A DNA stretch of 64,000 bases from an uncultured Clostridia bacterium (GTDB lineage Bacteria > Bacillota > Clostridia > Peptostreptococcales > Anaerovoracaceae): assembly GCA_934281605.1 (NCBI GenBank), contig CAKQXD010000001.1, forward strand, positions 124,001 through 188,000, given 5' to 3'. Below, one piece after another: positions 1 to 8,887 of this stretch. The position numbers and the translations under genes are program-made. The notes beneath the pieces are model-generated. The model worked only from the letters and a program-made list of their open reading frames with translations. It was not told the origin of the DNA and made no database searches. Position 1 is the first letter of the stretch. Every line of letters starts with the position of its first letter.

Positions 1-1
1 C

Positions 2-256
2 GGACTTTACGATACGATGCAGGATCTGTTTGTAAACTTTATCGGAGCGGTGGTGTTCTCCATCATCGGTTACATATACATCAAGAACAGAGGTCGCGGC
101 ATCGCGGCAGAATTCATTCCGACGGTGGATATGGAAAAATTCGAAGAAAAGAAAGAAGAACATCAGGAAGAACTGGATCATCTGCTTCATGAAAAGCTGA
201 AGCTTCCGAAGAAAAATGCCGAGGAAAAGCAGACGGATGATCCGGATCAGGAATAA
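2..256 (+). CDS. C-terminal end of a membrane protein (YjdF/DUF2238-like), partial
   Basis: The reading frame is open to the left edge, so only the last 84 codons are seen. It begins with a Tyr-Asp-Thr-Met-Gln-Asp motif, runs through one transmembrane segment (about residues 13-29 of the fragment), and ends in a charged Glu/Lys-rich cytoplasmic tail. A YDTMQDL motif before the last helix is what I recall from the uncharacterised YjdF/DUF2238 membrane proteins; this is recognition by eye. The internal ATG at 17 is probably not the true start. A strong terminator follows at once. No function can be assigned. Confidence 0.5.
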   Translation, partial: GLYDTMQDLFVNFIGAVVFSIIGYIYIKNRGRGIAAEFIPTVDMEKFEEKKEEHQEELDHLLHEKLKLPKKNAEEKQTDDPDQE

Positions 257-265
257 AAACAAGAC

Positions 266-299
266 GAGAGCAGTGGAAGAGAGCTGCTCTTTCTTTTTT
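266..299 (+). terminator. Rho-independent terminator
   Basis: GAGAGCAG pairs with CTGCTCT across a 10-nt loop, followed by TTTCTTTTTT. It closes the unit ending at 256. Confidence 0.8.
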
Positions 300-344
300 A
301 AAAAAGTCTTAAACACTCATCTGATTTTTTCTTAATGTTTCCTG

Positions 345-353
345 TGGCATAAT
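345..353 (+). promoter_or_regulatory. Extended -10 promoter for the VanR-like gene
   Basis: TGGCATAAT (TGN plus a -10 hexamer) lies 21 nt before the start codon. No good -35 is seen 17 bp upstream. The same TGG-TATAAT layout precedes several other genes in the window. Confidence 0.5.
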
Positions 354-374
354 GACAATGGAGGTTGAAGAGGA

Positions 375-1058
375 ATGTATAACATATTGATCTGTGATGA
401 CGAACCCGATATTGTAGCAGCGTTAAAAATCTATCTGACAGGAGATGACTACTGCCTGTTTGAAGCGAATAACGGCAGACAGGCTCTGGAAGTGGTGGAG
501 GAACACGATATCCACCTGGTGCTTCTGGATATCATGATGCCGGAGATGGACGGGATCCAGACTTTAAGCAGGATCCGGGAGAATCACAATATGCCTGTCA
601 TCTTTTTAACGGCAAAAGGAGAGGATACGGATAAGATTCTGGGATTGAATATCGGAGCGGATGACTACGTGACCAAGCCGTTCAATCCGGTGGAGCTTCT
701 GGCGCGGGTCAAGTCGCAGCTGAGACGGTATCTGGAGCTGGGATCGGCTCCGGTAAAAAAATCCGTCTTTCAGGTGGGGAACATCGAGCTGGATGATTCA
801 GCCAAGGAAGTGCGTCTTATGGGTGAGAAAGTCAGTCTGACGCCGAAGGAATACGGGATCCTGAAGTTCTTTCTGGAAAATCCGGGTCAGGTGTTTTCAC
901 CGGCAGAGATCTACCATGCAGTATGGGACGAGACAGCTTACGGCGCCGAGGGAACTGTAGCCGTACATATCCGCCACCTGAGGGAAAAGCTGGAGATCAA
1001 TCCGGAACAGCCTCGTCATTTAAAAGTTGTCTGGGGACAAGGATATAAAATCGAGTGA
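375..1058 (+). CDS. OmpR/VanR-family response regulator
   Basis: DNA-binding response regulator of 227 residues. The receiver domain (about 1-120) has the acidic pair Asp8/Asp9, phosphoacceptor Asp52 and Lys101 in a VTKPFNP motif. The C-terminal winged helix (about 130-227) ends in the usual GQGYKI strand. The start is supported by a purine-rich GAAGAGGA site. The kinase gene follows 10 bp downstream, so the two form a two-component system. VanR/KdpE-type receivers are the closest by eye; the regulon is unknown. It probably acts on cell-envelope genes, but that is an inference from VanRS-like systems only. Confidence 0.9.
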   Translation: MYNILICDDEPDIVAALKIYLTGDDYCLFEANNGRQALEVVEEHDIHLVLLDIMMPEMDGIQTLSRIRENHNMPVIFLTAKGEDTDKILGLNIGADDYVTKPFNPVELLARVKSQLRRYLELGSAPVKKSVFQVGNIELDDSAKEVRLMGEKVSLTPKEYGILKFFLENPGQVFSPAEIYHAVWDETAYGAEGTVAVHIRHLREKLEINPEQPRHLKVVWGQGYKIE

Positions 1059-1068
1059 GGTGTAAAAA

Positions 1069-3063
1069 TTGCAGAAAATGAAAGAAAGCTTTGTGGTGAA
1101 AGTCGTCGCCTATATCCTGATCCTGCTGTGCATGATGGTAACGGTGTTTTCTGGAATACTGATCTACATCAATGCAAGCAATCAGTGGTATACCAAGGAC
1201 TATGATGCCTGTATGCATGATATCTATCAGGAGACGCTGGACTATGCCTGTTATCAGCTGCTGGACTACACCATCGCCTCCTATGAGTCGGATACTGTTG
1301 CTTCTGAGGAGACGACCATAGAAGACGAAAACGGCGATGTTGTAGCAAGCTCTTCCACTACCTACGATCTGAAAGGACTTGGTGATACGGAGGATGAACT
1401 GCTCTACGGAGAACGAAATGCGGACGGTTTCGCCTATACCATTACAAAGACGGAAACGGACTCGTCGGGAAATGCCAAGACTACGACGGTGCGCGAAGTG
1501 CACGCGGATCTGTTAAAAGATGCGAAGGGGACTAAATTTTTTGACGACAGTATCGTCCATAACGATATGACCATCAATGTATATATGATCGAGGATCCGG
1601 ATTCAGGCAGTCTGCCGGAGGAAGTTTTCATGAAGTACCGCTCCATGGAGAAAATCTACACGTTCCGGATCGGAGCGATCATCGCGGCGGCTGTCAGCAG
1701 CATCATGGCTCTCTGTCTGTTTATCTTCATGGTGACGACGGTGGGCAGAAGAGAACGTCAGGATGAACGGTCGATCCTCGCAAAGACGCCTGCGGAGATC
1801 GTGCTGCTTCTAGCCTGTATCGCGGTGATGGTTACGCTTGAAGCGGCTTTCGGCAGCAACTATGAAAACAACATTGATATGCTCTGTGCGGCGGTGGCAG
1901 GCGCAACGCTGGTCATCACTTCCATTTTGCTGGGTGTGGTGCTGTTTCTCGTCATCAAGCTGCGAGAGCGGAATTTATGGAGGAGTTCTATCTGCTGCTG
2001 GCTGCTACGGATCCTGCGCTGGATCTGGGGTCATATCAAAAAGTTTTTCCGAGGCTTTCCTATGGTCTGGAAAACGGTGCTGATAACGGCAGCGGTCCTG
2101 ATCCTGAATCTGTTTTGCCTGAGCATCATGAACGGTCTCGTATGGATCCTCTGGGCTGCTGCGGTCTTCGTGGCAGTGGTGCTGATCGCACAGAAGATGA
2201 AGCGGCTGAAGGAAGGCGGCAAACATCTGGCAGAAGGCGATCTTTCCTATCAGATCGATACGAAAGATCTGCGGGGCGATCTGCTGGATCATGCAGAGAA
2301 CCTGAACCATATCAGAGAAGGAATCTCAGCAGCCGTAGAAGAACAGATGAAGAGCGAACGGTTCCGAAGCGAGCTGATCACCAACGTATCCCACGATATC
2401 AAGACGCCGCTTACGTCCATCATCAACTACGTGGACTTCCTCAAGAAGGAGGAAATCGACAACGAGCAGGCGAAGGAATATATCGGCGTGCTGGATCGAC
2501 AGGCTACGCGGCTCAAGAAGCTGACGGAGGATCTGGTGGAAGCCTCCAAGGCAGCTACAGGCAACGTGAAGCTGGAGATGATACCGTGCCGCGTCGGCGT
2601 GCTCATGATGCAGGTCATGGGAGAATACAAGGAAAAGACGGAGGCTGCGGATCTGACCATGATCCCGTCGCAGCCGGAAGAGGATCTGGAGATCCTGGCC
2701 GATGGCAGAAGTCTGTGGCGCGTCTTCGACAATCTGCTCAACAACATCTGCAAGTATTCTCAGCCGGGAACACGGGTATATCAGACGCTGGAACGGCAGG
2801 ATGACAAGGCGGTCATCATCTATCGCAATGTGTCCGCATACGAGCTGAATATCTCGGAAGATGAGCTGATGGAACGATTCGTCCGTGGCGATAAGTCCCG
2901 CCACACAGAAGGCAGCGGACTGGGGCTTTCCATCGCACAGAACCTGGTGGAGCTGCAGGGCGGAAGCTTCCGGATCCACATCGACGGCGATCTGTTCAAG
3001 GTCATCATCGAATTCCCGTTGTATCACGGCGGACCGCTGGCTGTAACCATACCAGAAAAATAG
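1069..3063 (+). CDS. Membrane sensor histidine kinase, multi-TM
   Basis: Histidine kinase of 664 residues. One N-terminal helix (about 10-31) leads into an extracytoplasmic domain of about 170 residues rich in Ser/Thr/Asp/Glu. Several helices follow (about 200-230, 245-305 and two at about 340-380), then a HAMP-like linker and a HisKA domain with NVSHDIKTPLTS (about 438-449). The ATPase domain carries NLLNNICKYS and GSGLGLSIAQN. Polytopic sensors of this size are longer than classic VanS. The TTG start is preferred because GAGGTG lies 6 nt upstream; an ATG three codons later is spaced less well. A strong terminator follows. The ligand is unknown. Confidence 0.85.
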   Translation: MQKMKESFVVKVVAYILILLCMMVTVFSGILIYINASNQWYTKDYDACMHDIYQETLDYACYQLLDYTIASYESDTVASEETTIEDENGDVVASSSTTYDLKGLGDTEDELLYGERNADGFAYTITKTETDSSGNAKTTTVREVHADLLKDAKGTKFFDDSIVHNDMTINVYMIEDPDSGSLPEEVFMKYRSMEKIYTFRIGAIIAAAVSSIMALCLFIFMVTTVGRRERQDERSILAKTPAEIVLLLACIAVMVTLEAAFGSNYENNIDMLCAAVAGATLVITSILLGVVLFLVIKLRERNLWRSSICCWLLRILRWIWGHIKKFFRGFPMVWKTVLITAAVLILNLFCLSIMNGLVWILWAAAVFVAVVLIAQKMKRLKEGGKHLAEGDLSYQIDTKDLRGDLLDHAENLNHIREGISAAVEEQMKSERFRSELITNVSHDIKTPLTSIINYVDFLKKEEIDNEQAKEYIGVLDRQATRLKKLTEDLVEASKAATGNVKLEMIPCRVGVLMMQVMGEYKEKTEAADLTMIPSQPEEDLEILADGRSLWRVFDNLLNNICKYSQPGTRVYQTLERQDDKAVIIYRNVSAYELNISEDELMERFVRGDKSRHTEGSGLGLSIAQNLVELQGGSFRIHIDGDLFKVIIEFPLYHGGPLAVTIPEK

Positions 3064-3076
3064 AAAAAGAATCATG

Positions 3077-3113
3077 ATGCAGTGCAGGAACTATTCCTTG
3101 CACTGCATTTTTA
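3077..3113 (+). terminator. Rho-independent terminator after the kinase gene
   Basis: ATGCAGTGCAGGAA pairs with TTCCTTGCACTGCAT (one bulge), followed by TTTTTAT. An in-frame ATG inside this stem is therefore not a plausible start for the next gene. Confidence 0.85.
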
Positions 3114-3122
3114 TGGTATACT
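3114..3122 (+). promoter_or_regulatory. Extended -10 promoter TGGTATACT
   Basis: A TGN extended -10 element directly after the terminator and 37 nt before the start at 3160. It probably starts the transcript for the 3160 gene and the tmk-holB-ricT-trmN6 run. Confidence 0.5.
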
Positions 3123-3159
3123 GGTTTTGTATGAGCAAAACGGTGCAAGGAAGGTATAT

Positions 3160-3705
3160 ATGGCAGTCATAAAATTTTTATTTGTACTGGCACTGGCAGT
3201 TCCGCTGGCAGTGTTTATGTGGAATTATATCAATAAATTGTCGGACGAGTTTCAGCAAAGTGTGGCGCGGGGAAAAGGCTCTTCTGCAGAGCAGGGGAAT
3301 CCGCAGTCGGCGCCGAAGAAAAAAGGCAGGAAGCCTGCCGGCGTCGGGCGAAAAAAAGGCAGCGGCCGGACCGCTGGTGAAGCACAAAGAGCTTCCAGCC
3401 GGCCGAAGGGAAGGGAGCACGGTGCGCCGGCAGGATATCCATCAGGTTATGAGCAGAGGCAGGTGCCGGAGCATTATCAGCAGCTTCGTTCTAATTTCGA
3501 AAATTCCAGAATGAAGCAGCGGTATGAGGAGAGCAAGCGGCAGAGCAGCGCACAGCCTAAATCACAGGGGAGAGCAGAGCAGGCCGAGAGACCTGTGAGA
3601 ATGGAGAAAACTGTGAAGCGGGAAAACAAGCCTGAAAGCAAGCGGGCACGGCGCAAGGCGCGCAAGAAAGAAAGAGAACTTCGAAACAGGGAGACCAGAA
3701 GATGA
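3160..3705 (+). CDS. Basic membrane-anchored protein of unknown function
   Basis: A protein of 181 residues with one N-terminal helix (about residues 2-22). A long low-complexity tail follows, rich in Lys, Arg, Gln, Gly and Ala and with no recognisable domain; the last 40 residues are almost all charged. The ATG at 3160 is chosen because AAGGAAGG lies 5 nt upstream, and because the longer reading would start inside the preceding terminator. Its last codons overlap the tmk start (ATGA), so it is probably co-translated with tmk. Topology suggests a cytoplasmic basic tail that might touch nucleic acid or phospholipid; this is a guess. I do not recognise the family. Confidence 0.6.
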   Translation: MAVIKFLFVLALAVPLAVFMWNYINKLSDEFQQSVARGKGSSAEQGNPQSAPKKKGRKPAGVGRKKGSGRTAGEAQRASSRPKGREHGAPAGYPSGYEQRQVPEHYQQLRSNFENSRMKQRYEESKRQSSAQPKSQGRAEQAERPVRMEKTVKRENKPESKRARRKARKKERELRNRETRR

Positions 3706-4322
3706 GCAACGGTTACTTTATATCCTTTGAAGGCGTGGACGGCTCCGGCAAATCCACACAGATCAGCAAGTTAAAAGAATATCTGGAGGCAGGCGGCTAC
3801 GAAGTGGTTTTATCAAGGGAGCCGGGGGGTACCGATATCGGAGAACAGATCCGCAGCGTGATCCTGGATCCGAACAATCAAGGCATGACGGCTGTGACAG
3901 AGGCGCTGCTGTATGCGGCTTCCCGCGCTCAGCATGTTCATGATGTGATCGCTCCGGCGGTGGAAGCAGGAAAGGTCGTCATCTGTGACCGGTTCGTGGA
4001 TTCCAGTATCGCATACCAGCAGTACGGACGAAAACTGGGCGAGTGTGTGCGGATCATCAATGGATATGCTATTGACGGCTGCATGCCGGATCTGACATTT
4101 TTGCTGAAGGTGAAGCCCGATGTGGGCGGAACCCGGATCGGATCGCGAGAAAAAGACCGCATCGAGCTGGAAGACAAAAGCTTTCACGAAGCGGTATACC
4201 AGGGGTATGAGTCTTTGCAGGAAGAGTTTTCAGAGCGTATCGTAGGCATTGATGCGGCACGTTCGGTAGACGAGATCTTTGCAGAAATCAAAGAATATAT
4301 GGACCGGCTGCTGAAAGAGTAA
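3702..4322 (+). CDS. tmk: Thymidylate kinase
   Basis: Phosphorylates dTMP to dTDP in DNA precursor synthesis. The P-loop GVDGSGKST is at residues 11-19, the DR motif (CDRFVDSS) is near residue 94, and a TYQ-like motif (AYQQYGR) follows. At 206 residues it has the usual length. The start overlaps the upstream stop by 4 bp. The neighbours holB and ricT give the common Firmicute order tmk-holB-ricT, which supports the call. Confidence 0.95.
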   Translation: MSNGYFISFEGVDGSGKSTQISKLKEYLEAGGYEVVLSREPGGTDIGEQIRSVILDPNNQGMTAVTEALLYAASRAQHVHDVIAPAVEAGKVVICDRFVDSSIAYQQYGRKLGECVRIINGYAIDGCMPDLTFLLKVKPDVGGTRIGSREKDRIELEDKSFHEAVYQGYESLQEEFSERIVGIDAARSVDEIFAEIKEYMDRLLKE

Positions 4323-4330
4323 GAGGTATT

Positions 4331-5143
4331 ATGAGATTTGAAATAGAAGAGGACAATCGCATACTGGTGAGGCGCCTGGAGCGGGTGATCCGTGATGACA
4401 GAGTGTCTCACGCCTATATCCTGGAGGGGGATCACTGCATCGACAAGAAGGCTTTCGCAGAGAGTTTCGTCAAAGGAATCCTGTGTCCGAAACATCTGGG
4501 CGAAAACTGCGGGGAATGCAGCATCTGCGACAAGGTGGATCACGGCAACTACGAGGATCTGTTTTACGTGGCGGCGGAAGGAAGCTCCATCAAGGATGCC
4601 GGCATCCTGGCGGTGCAGGACAGGCTGAAAACCATGCCCTTTGGATCGCGAAATGTGGTGATCGTGGAGGATGCGGATACCATGACACAGCGGGCGCAGA
4701 ATCGTCTGTTGAAGACGCTGGAGGAACCGCCCGGCAGATCGGTGATTTTACTGCTTTCGGAGAACATCGAAAATCTGGTGCAGACCATTCAGTCGCGGTG
4801 CGTCAAGTACCGGCTCAACTATTTCGGAACCAGCGGATATGATTCCATGCTGGAGGATGCAGAGGCGGTGGTGCAGTTGTTAGAGCAGCGGGCACCGTTT
4901 TACCAGATCAAAGAAAAGTGCGATAAAATAACGAAAAATCGGGAAGATACGGAAGCTTTTCTGGACAGTCTGCAGGTAGTATACCGAAATCTGCTGCTCC
5001 AGAAAGAGGGACGCATCTCCTTTTTGAAAGACGATGAGATCGCGGATGCCATCCATCAGGTCGAGGCTGCGAGAAAGCAGATCCGGCAGGGTGTGGCGCC
5101 ATCGTATGCCATCAGGAATTTAATGTTGAAAATTGGAGGATAG
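4331..5143 (+). CDS. holB: DNA polymerase III delta' subunit
   Basis: Clamp-loader subunit of 270 residues. The AAA+-like N-terminus contains a four-Cys zinc module (CPKHLGENCGECSIC, about residues 51-65). The sensor/SRC region reads NRLLKTLEEPP followed by QSRC, typical of delta' and tau/gamma. No Walker A is visible, as expected for delta'. It lies 8 bp after tmk and 2 bp before ricT. The other clamp-loader partner, holA, is at 40.9 kb. Confidence 0.93.
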   Translation: MRFEIEEDNRILVRRLERVIRDDRVSHAYILEGDHCIDKKAFAESFVKGILCPKHLGENCGECSICDKVDHGNYEDLFYVAAEGSSIKDAGILAVQDRLKTMPFGSRNVVIVEDADTMTQRAQNRLLKTLEEPPGRSVILLLSENIENLVQTIQSRCVKYRLNYFGTSGYDSMLEDAEAVVQLLEQRAPFYQIKEKCDKITKNREDTEAFLDSLQVVYRNLLLQKEGRISFLKDDEIADAIHQVEAARKQIRQGVAPSYAIRNLMLKIGG

Positions 5144-5145
5144 AT

Positions 5146-6090
5146 ATGGCTAAAGTAGTAGGAGTAAAATTTAAGGATGCAGGTAAGCTGTACTATTTCA
5201 GCCCTGCGAAAATAGATGTGAAGCTGGGAGACAACGTCATCGTGGAGACGGCTCGCGGTTTGGAATTCGGAAAGGTCGTCATGGATGTGACGGAGGTAAA
5301 GGATTCGGAAATCGTAGCGCCGCTGAAGAACATCATCCGCATCGCTACGGAAAAGGACAAGAAGCGTCACAAAGACAATCTGGCGAAGAAAGATCACGCT
5401 ATGAAGCTGTGTCAGGAAAAAATCGACGCTCACCATCTGGAGATGAAGCTGATCGACGTGGAATACACCTTTGACAACAGCAAGGTCGTGTTCTATTTCA
5501 CGGCAGACGGCAGGATCGACTTCCGGGAGCTGGTCAAGGATCTGGCTTCCGTGTTCCGCATGAGGATCGAGCTGCGGCAGATCGGTGTGCGCGACGAAGC
5601 CAAGATGATCGGCGGCGTGGGAAGCTGCGGCAGAGGACTTTGCTGCAGTACGTGGCTGTCAGATTTCGAGCCGGTGTCCATCAAGATGGCTAAGGTGCAG
5701 AATCTGTCCTTAAACCCATCCAAGATCTCGGGTATGTGCGGCAGACTCATGTGCTGTCTCAAATTTGAAAACGAGGTGTACACCCACCTGAAAAAAGGCA
5801 TGCCGTCGGTGGGCGAGCGGATCAAGACGCCGGACGGTATGGCCATAGTCAGCGACGTCAACATCCTGGAAAACGTCATCAAGACGCGGCTGATCCTGGA
5901 CAACGGCAAGAAGGATGAAAACGGCGAGGAAAAGCTGAGCACCGAGTTCTATAACTACGGCAAGGAAGAAATCAAGCGGATCAATAAAAAACACGGTCAT
6001 AACAACCATAAGAAAAAGGAAAAAGAAGACGATTTGGCTGAGATCGAAGGAGATCTGCTGAAGGAAATCAAGGAACTGATGAAGGACTAA
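5146..6090 (+). CDS. ricT: PSP1-domain protein RicT/YaaT
   Basis: A protein of 314 residues of the PSP1 family. In Bacillus subtilis the homologue RicT (YaaT) joins RicA and RicF in an Fe-S-containing complex that affects RNase Y-dependent mRNA processing and entry into sporulation. The PSP1 core is at about 1-120. Conserved cysteines appear as CGRGLCCS (about residues 163-170) and MCGRLMCC (about 196-203), the latter matching the family signature. A Lys/Glu-rich tail follows. Its position after holB is the usual one. The start is supported by GGAGG just upstream. Confidence 0.92.
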   Translation: MAKVVGVKFKDAGKLYYFSPAKIDVKLGDNVIVETARGLEFGKVVMDVTEVKDSEIVAPLKNIIRIATEKDKKRHKDNLAKKDHAMKLCQEKIDAHHLEMKLIDVEYTFDNSKVVFYFTADGRIDFRELVKDLASVFRMRIELRQIGVRDEAKMIGGVGSCGRGLCCSTWLSDFEPVSIKMAKVQNLSLNPSKISGMCGRLMCCLKFENEVYTHLKKGMPSVGERIKTPDGMAIVSDVNILENVIKTRLILDNGKKDENGEEKLSTEFYNYGKEEIKRINKKHGHNNHKKKEKEDDLAEIEGDLLKEIKELMKD

Positions 6091-6122
6091 CTGATAAGCG
6101 CAACGAGGGACAAAGGACGATT

Positions 6123-6923
6123 ATGACGGAGATAAGGACCGATGATATCGGATTTGGAAACTTAAAACTGCTGCAAAATCCTTCGGAGTTCTGCTACGGA
6201 GTAGATGCGGTGATCCTGGCCGATTTCGCGGCGAAAATCTGCGGCTCCTACCGCGCGGCGGCGGATCTTGGGACGGGTACGGGGGTCATTCCCTTTATCC
6301 TCCATCATAAGGCGGGCTGTGCGGACAGCCGGTGCTTCGGACTGGATTTCAACGAGGGTTCTATCGAGCTGGCGCAGGAGAGCAGCCGTCTCAACGGGCT
6401 TGCGGAGCGGATCAGATTCGGCTGTGGCGATATAGCGGAGCTGGCGAAGTGCTCCGGCGTTTCGGAGGTTTGTTCGTTTTCCGGGTTCGCTAGAGATCCG
6501 GGGTGGCAGGAGATCGTGGCTGGCGGCGGCTTCGATCTGGTGACCAGCAATCCGCCGTATTTTGCAAAGGGGCGCGCCATCCCGAGTGGTGCGGCGGGCA
6601 AGTTCCGGGCGCGTCACGAGACGACGGCTGATCTGGACGGTTTCGTACAGGCTGCTGCAAAGATTTTAAAGCGGCGCGGTCAGCTGTTTTTAGTGCACCG
6701 GCCATCCAGGCTGGTGGATATCTTTGAAAGCTGCAGACGCTACCGGCTGGAGCCGAAGACTATACGGTTCGTTGTACCGGAAGCAGGACAGTCTCCCAAC
6801 ATTGTCTTAGTCCACTGTGTGCTGGGCGGCGGCAGAGAATTGAAATACCTGCCGGAGCTGGCGGTTTACGACGGCCATGGCAATTACAGCCGGGAGATCC
6901 GGAAAATATATGAGAGAGTCTAG
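6123..6923 (+). CDS. tRNA1(Val) A37 N6-methyltransferase (TrmN6/YfiC-like)
   Basis: SAM-dependent methyltransferase of 266 residues. The Rossmann motif I is DLGTGTGVIPF (about residues 45-55). The adenine-N6 signature NPPY appears in SNPPYFAKG (about 142-150). The N-terminal phrase ending GVDAVILADF is typical of the TrmN6/YfiC group. In Firmicutes this gene commonly follows ricT, as here. Substrate assignment rests on family only. It is convergent with spmB, with only 17 bp between the two stops. Confidence 0.85.
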   Translation: MTEIRTDDIGFGNLKLLQNPSEFCYGVDAVILADFAAKICGSYRAAADLGTGTGVIPFILHHKAGCADSRCFGLDFNEGSIELAQESSRLNGLAERIRFGCGDIAELAKCSGVSEVCSFSGFARDPGWQEIVAGGGFDLVTSNPPYFAKGRAIPSGAAGKFRARHETTADLDGFVQAAAKILKRRGQLFLVHRPSRLVDIFESCRRYRLEPKTIRFVVPEAGQSPNIVLVHCVLGGGRELKYLPELAVYDGHGNYSREIRKIYERV

Positions 6924-6940
6924 CACGCGCGTGCAGATCA

Positions 6941-7468
6941 TCACATAATATGACATAGATACACAGACGCCATGACGCCGGCGACGTAGCCGCCCATTCC
7001 CGCGAGGAATGCATGGCGCATTTTTTTTACGGAGGTCACGCCGAAGTAAAGGGCCAGGACATAGAACACCGTTTCGCAGCTTCCCACCATGACGGAGGCC
7101 GCTCTTCCTGCAAAGGAATCGGGTCCGGCGGCCTCCATGATCTGCTGGGCGACCACAAGGGAGCCGCTACCGGAGACAGGACGCAGCAGGATCAGAGAAA
7201 TCAGTTCTTCCGGGATCCCCAGCTTTTCAAAGAAAGGACTGGTGGCCTCCTGAAGAAATCCCATAGCACCTGATGAGGTCAGGGCGCCGATAGCCAGGAA
7301 AATGCCCAATAAGAAGGGCAGGATTTCCACGCTGGTTTTCAGGCCGTCTTTCGCGCCTTTGATAAAGACGTCGTAGATAGGAACCTTTTTCCAGATCCCG
7401 TAGGCCAGGATGACGGTAATGAGCACCGGCAGGAAAACGATGGACAGGAGACTTAATATATCAGGCAT
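6941..7468 (-). CDS. spmB: Spore maturation protein B
   Basis: A membrane protein of 175 residues with four or five hydrophobic segments. It belongs to the nucleoside-recognition (Gate) family and carries the hallmark RPVSGSGSL. In Bacillus, SpmA and SpmB are needed for normal dehydration of the spore core. The start overlaps spmA by 8 bp and an AAAGGAAG site precedes it. It points to an endospore former. Confidence 0.9.
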   Translation of the reverse strand: MPDILSLLSIVFLPVLITVILAYGIWKKVPIYDVFIKGAKDGLKTSVEILPFLLGIFLAIGALTSSGAMGFLQEATSPFFEKLGIPEELISLILLRPVSGSGSLVVAQQIMEAAGPDSFAGRAASVMVGSCETVFYVLALYFGVTSVKKMRHAFLAGMGGYVAGVMASVYLCHIM

Positions 7469-8042
7469 CAGGAGACTTCCTTTCGCAGAGTTTACAGATC
7501 CAGACGGAGACGGTCATGGAGATCAGACCGGCGGCGATGGAGGGCAGGATGATATCGTCAGGGGCGGCAGAGCCCAGGTCGCTTCGCACTTTGATGACGG
7601 TAATAGGCACCAGCTGGATCATGGACATGGTCAGAGCGATAAACATGCACATGGCATTGCTGGCACAGGGGGAGTGACCATTTTCTACATCCAGTCTTTC
7701 CATGGCTTTCAGGGAGAAGACGGTGGCACTGTTTCCGGCTCCGAAGATGTTGGCCATAAAGCTCATGATCATCATGGCGATGGTCTGGCTGTCCTTTTCT
7801 TTGGGAAAGAGGAAAGTCAGGAGAGGGCGAAGCCCCTTTGCAGCCTTATCGATAAGTCCTGATTCTTCGGCAATCTTCATCAGACCGCTCCAGACGGCCA
7901 TGACGCCTGCCAGGGACAGGGTGAACTCCACCGCATCGGTGCAGCTGGCTAAAAAACCGTCGGTAAAGGTGTCCGCTTTGCCGGTGGCAAGGGAAACGAA
8001 GATCCCGGTCAGGAGCATAAAACCCCAGATATAATTCATCAT
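7461..8042 (-). CDS. spmA: Spore maturation protein A
   Basis: A membrane protein of 193 residues with a Gate-family core (FMANIFGAGNSAT). Partner of SpmB, translated first in the pair. The ATG at 8042 is chosen because AGAGGTGA sits with GAGG 8 nt upstream; a GTG further upstream lies inside that ribosome-binding site and is rejected. The ATG at 8039 is an alternative. The two genes overlap and are surely co-translated. Confidence 0.9.
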   Translation of the reverse strand: MMNYIWGFMLLTGIFVSLATGKADTFTDGFLASCTDAVEFTLSLAGVMAVWSGLMKIAEESGLIDKAAKGLRPLLTFLFPKEKDSQTIAMMIMSFMANIFGAGNSATVFSLKAMERLDVENGHSPCASNAMCMFIALTMSMIQLVPITVIKVRSDLGSAAPDDIILPSIAAGLISMTVSVWICKLCERKSPDA

Positions 8043-8087
8043 AAAAATCACCTCTAGCTAAAAATACTCCAAAAATCAAAAAATATG

Positions 8088-8116
8088 TTGGGAATTTCCA
8101 AATTATGTGATATTAT
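8088..8116 (+). promoter_or_regulatory. Sigma-A-type promoter
   Basis: TTGGGA, a 17-bp spacer and TATTAT, located between divergent spmA and the gene at 8194. Confidence 0.5.
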
Positions 8117-8193
8117 ATACTATATACCGTTTCAGAAACTCAGAACGGAATTGGAAGACGGAACGGCAGCGCCGCTGCAGATGGGAGAAGATC

Positions 8194-8514
8194 ATGAATG
8201 TGATGATAGATTTAAAAACACTTTTTCTGATTGTATTGGGTATCGCACTTCTGGTGCTGATCATTTATCTGATACAGTTGACACGGAAGATCATGACTTC
8301 CATGGATCACACAATCAATATCCTGGAGGATGTGGCGATCGTTACGGACCTGGCAGCCAAGCGCAGCAAAGACGTGGACGGCATCATCGGCGATGTATCC
8401 GAGTCGGTAGAATCACTGTCGCAGGCTGTGAAGGGCGATCAGAACATTTTCTCTGCGATCTCTTCTGTGATAAAAGCAGTTGCAGCAGTGAAGAATGCGG
8501 GATCGAAGGAGTAG
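8194..8514 (+). CDS. Small single-pass membrane protein, function unknown
   Basis: A protein of 106 residues with an N-terminal helix (about residues 7-27). An amphipathic, probably coiled region follows (LTRKIMTSMDHTINILEDV and onward). Single-pass proteins with a helix followed by repeated heptads resemble DUF948-type envelope or stress proteins, but I see no diagnostic motif. The ATG at 8194 is preferred over upstream in-frame codons because GGGAGAAG precedes it. It stands alone between spmA (divergent) and the AbrB-like gene. Confidence 0.6.
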   Translation: MNVMIDLKTLFLIVLGIALLVLIIYLIQLTRKIMTSMDHTINILEDVAIVTDLAAKRSKDVDGIIGDVSESVESLSQAVKGDQNIFSAISSVIKAVAAVKNAGSKE

Positions 8515-8584
8515 CGGCAGCCCTGCAGGACAGGTATAGCGGGTAGTTTCGTTTGTTGGTAAAAGGAATGAAAGGAGTTTAACG

Positions 8585-8827
8585 ATGAAAGCAACGGGTA
8601 TCGTACGTAAAGTTGATGAACTGGGAAGAATAGTTCTTCCGATCGAATTAAGGAGAACTTTAAATATAGAGATAAAGGATCCTTTGGAAATTTATGTGGA
8701 TGGAGAATCCATCATGCTTAAAAAATATCAGCCGGCATGCGTGTTCTGTGGAAATTCAGACGGCATCCGTCAGATCAAAGGCAAGAACGTATGCGCCAAA
8801 TGCGTCGAAGAACTGAAAGCACTGTAA
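8585..8827 (+). CDS. AbrB-family transition-state regulator with zinc-ribbon tail
   Basis: A DNA-binding protein of 80 residues. The swapped-hairpin AbrB domain fills residues 1-48, with the family opening KATGIVRKVDELGRIVLP. The C-terminus carries two CxxC pairs (Cys52/Cys55 and two more about 20 residues on), which should hold a zinc ion. Short AbrB proteins with this tail are widespread in Clostridia. They are assumed to act as global regulators at the transition to stationary phase or sporulation. It has its own terminator. Confidence 0.85.
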   Translation: MKATGIVRKVDELGRIVLPIELRRTLNIEIKDPLEIYVDGESIMLKKYQPACVFCGNSDGIRQIKGKNVCAKCVEELKAL

Positions 8828-8842
8828 AAAAATGCATGTAGA

Positions 8843-8869
8843 AAAGAGCAATTTCGTTGCTCTTTTTTT
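8843..8869 (+). terminator. Rho-independent terminator
   Basis: AAAAGAGCAA pairs with TTGCTCTTTT around a TTTCG loop, followed by a run of T. It ends the AbrB-like transcript. Confidence 0.9.
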
Positions 8870-8887
8870 TCGCAGAGACGCTTGAAA

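Noticed and set aside
3082..3159. A longer N-terminus for the gene at 3160
   Set aside because: It would begin inside the terminator hairpin of the previous operon; the 3160 ATG has a good ribosome-binding site.
8043..8051. GTG start for spmA
   Set aside because: The GTG is part of the AGAGGTGA ribosome-binding site.
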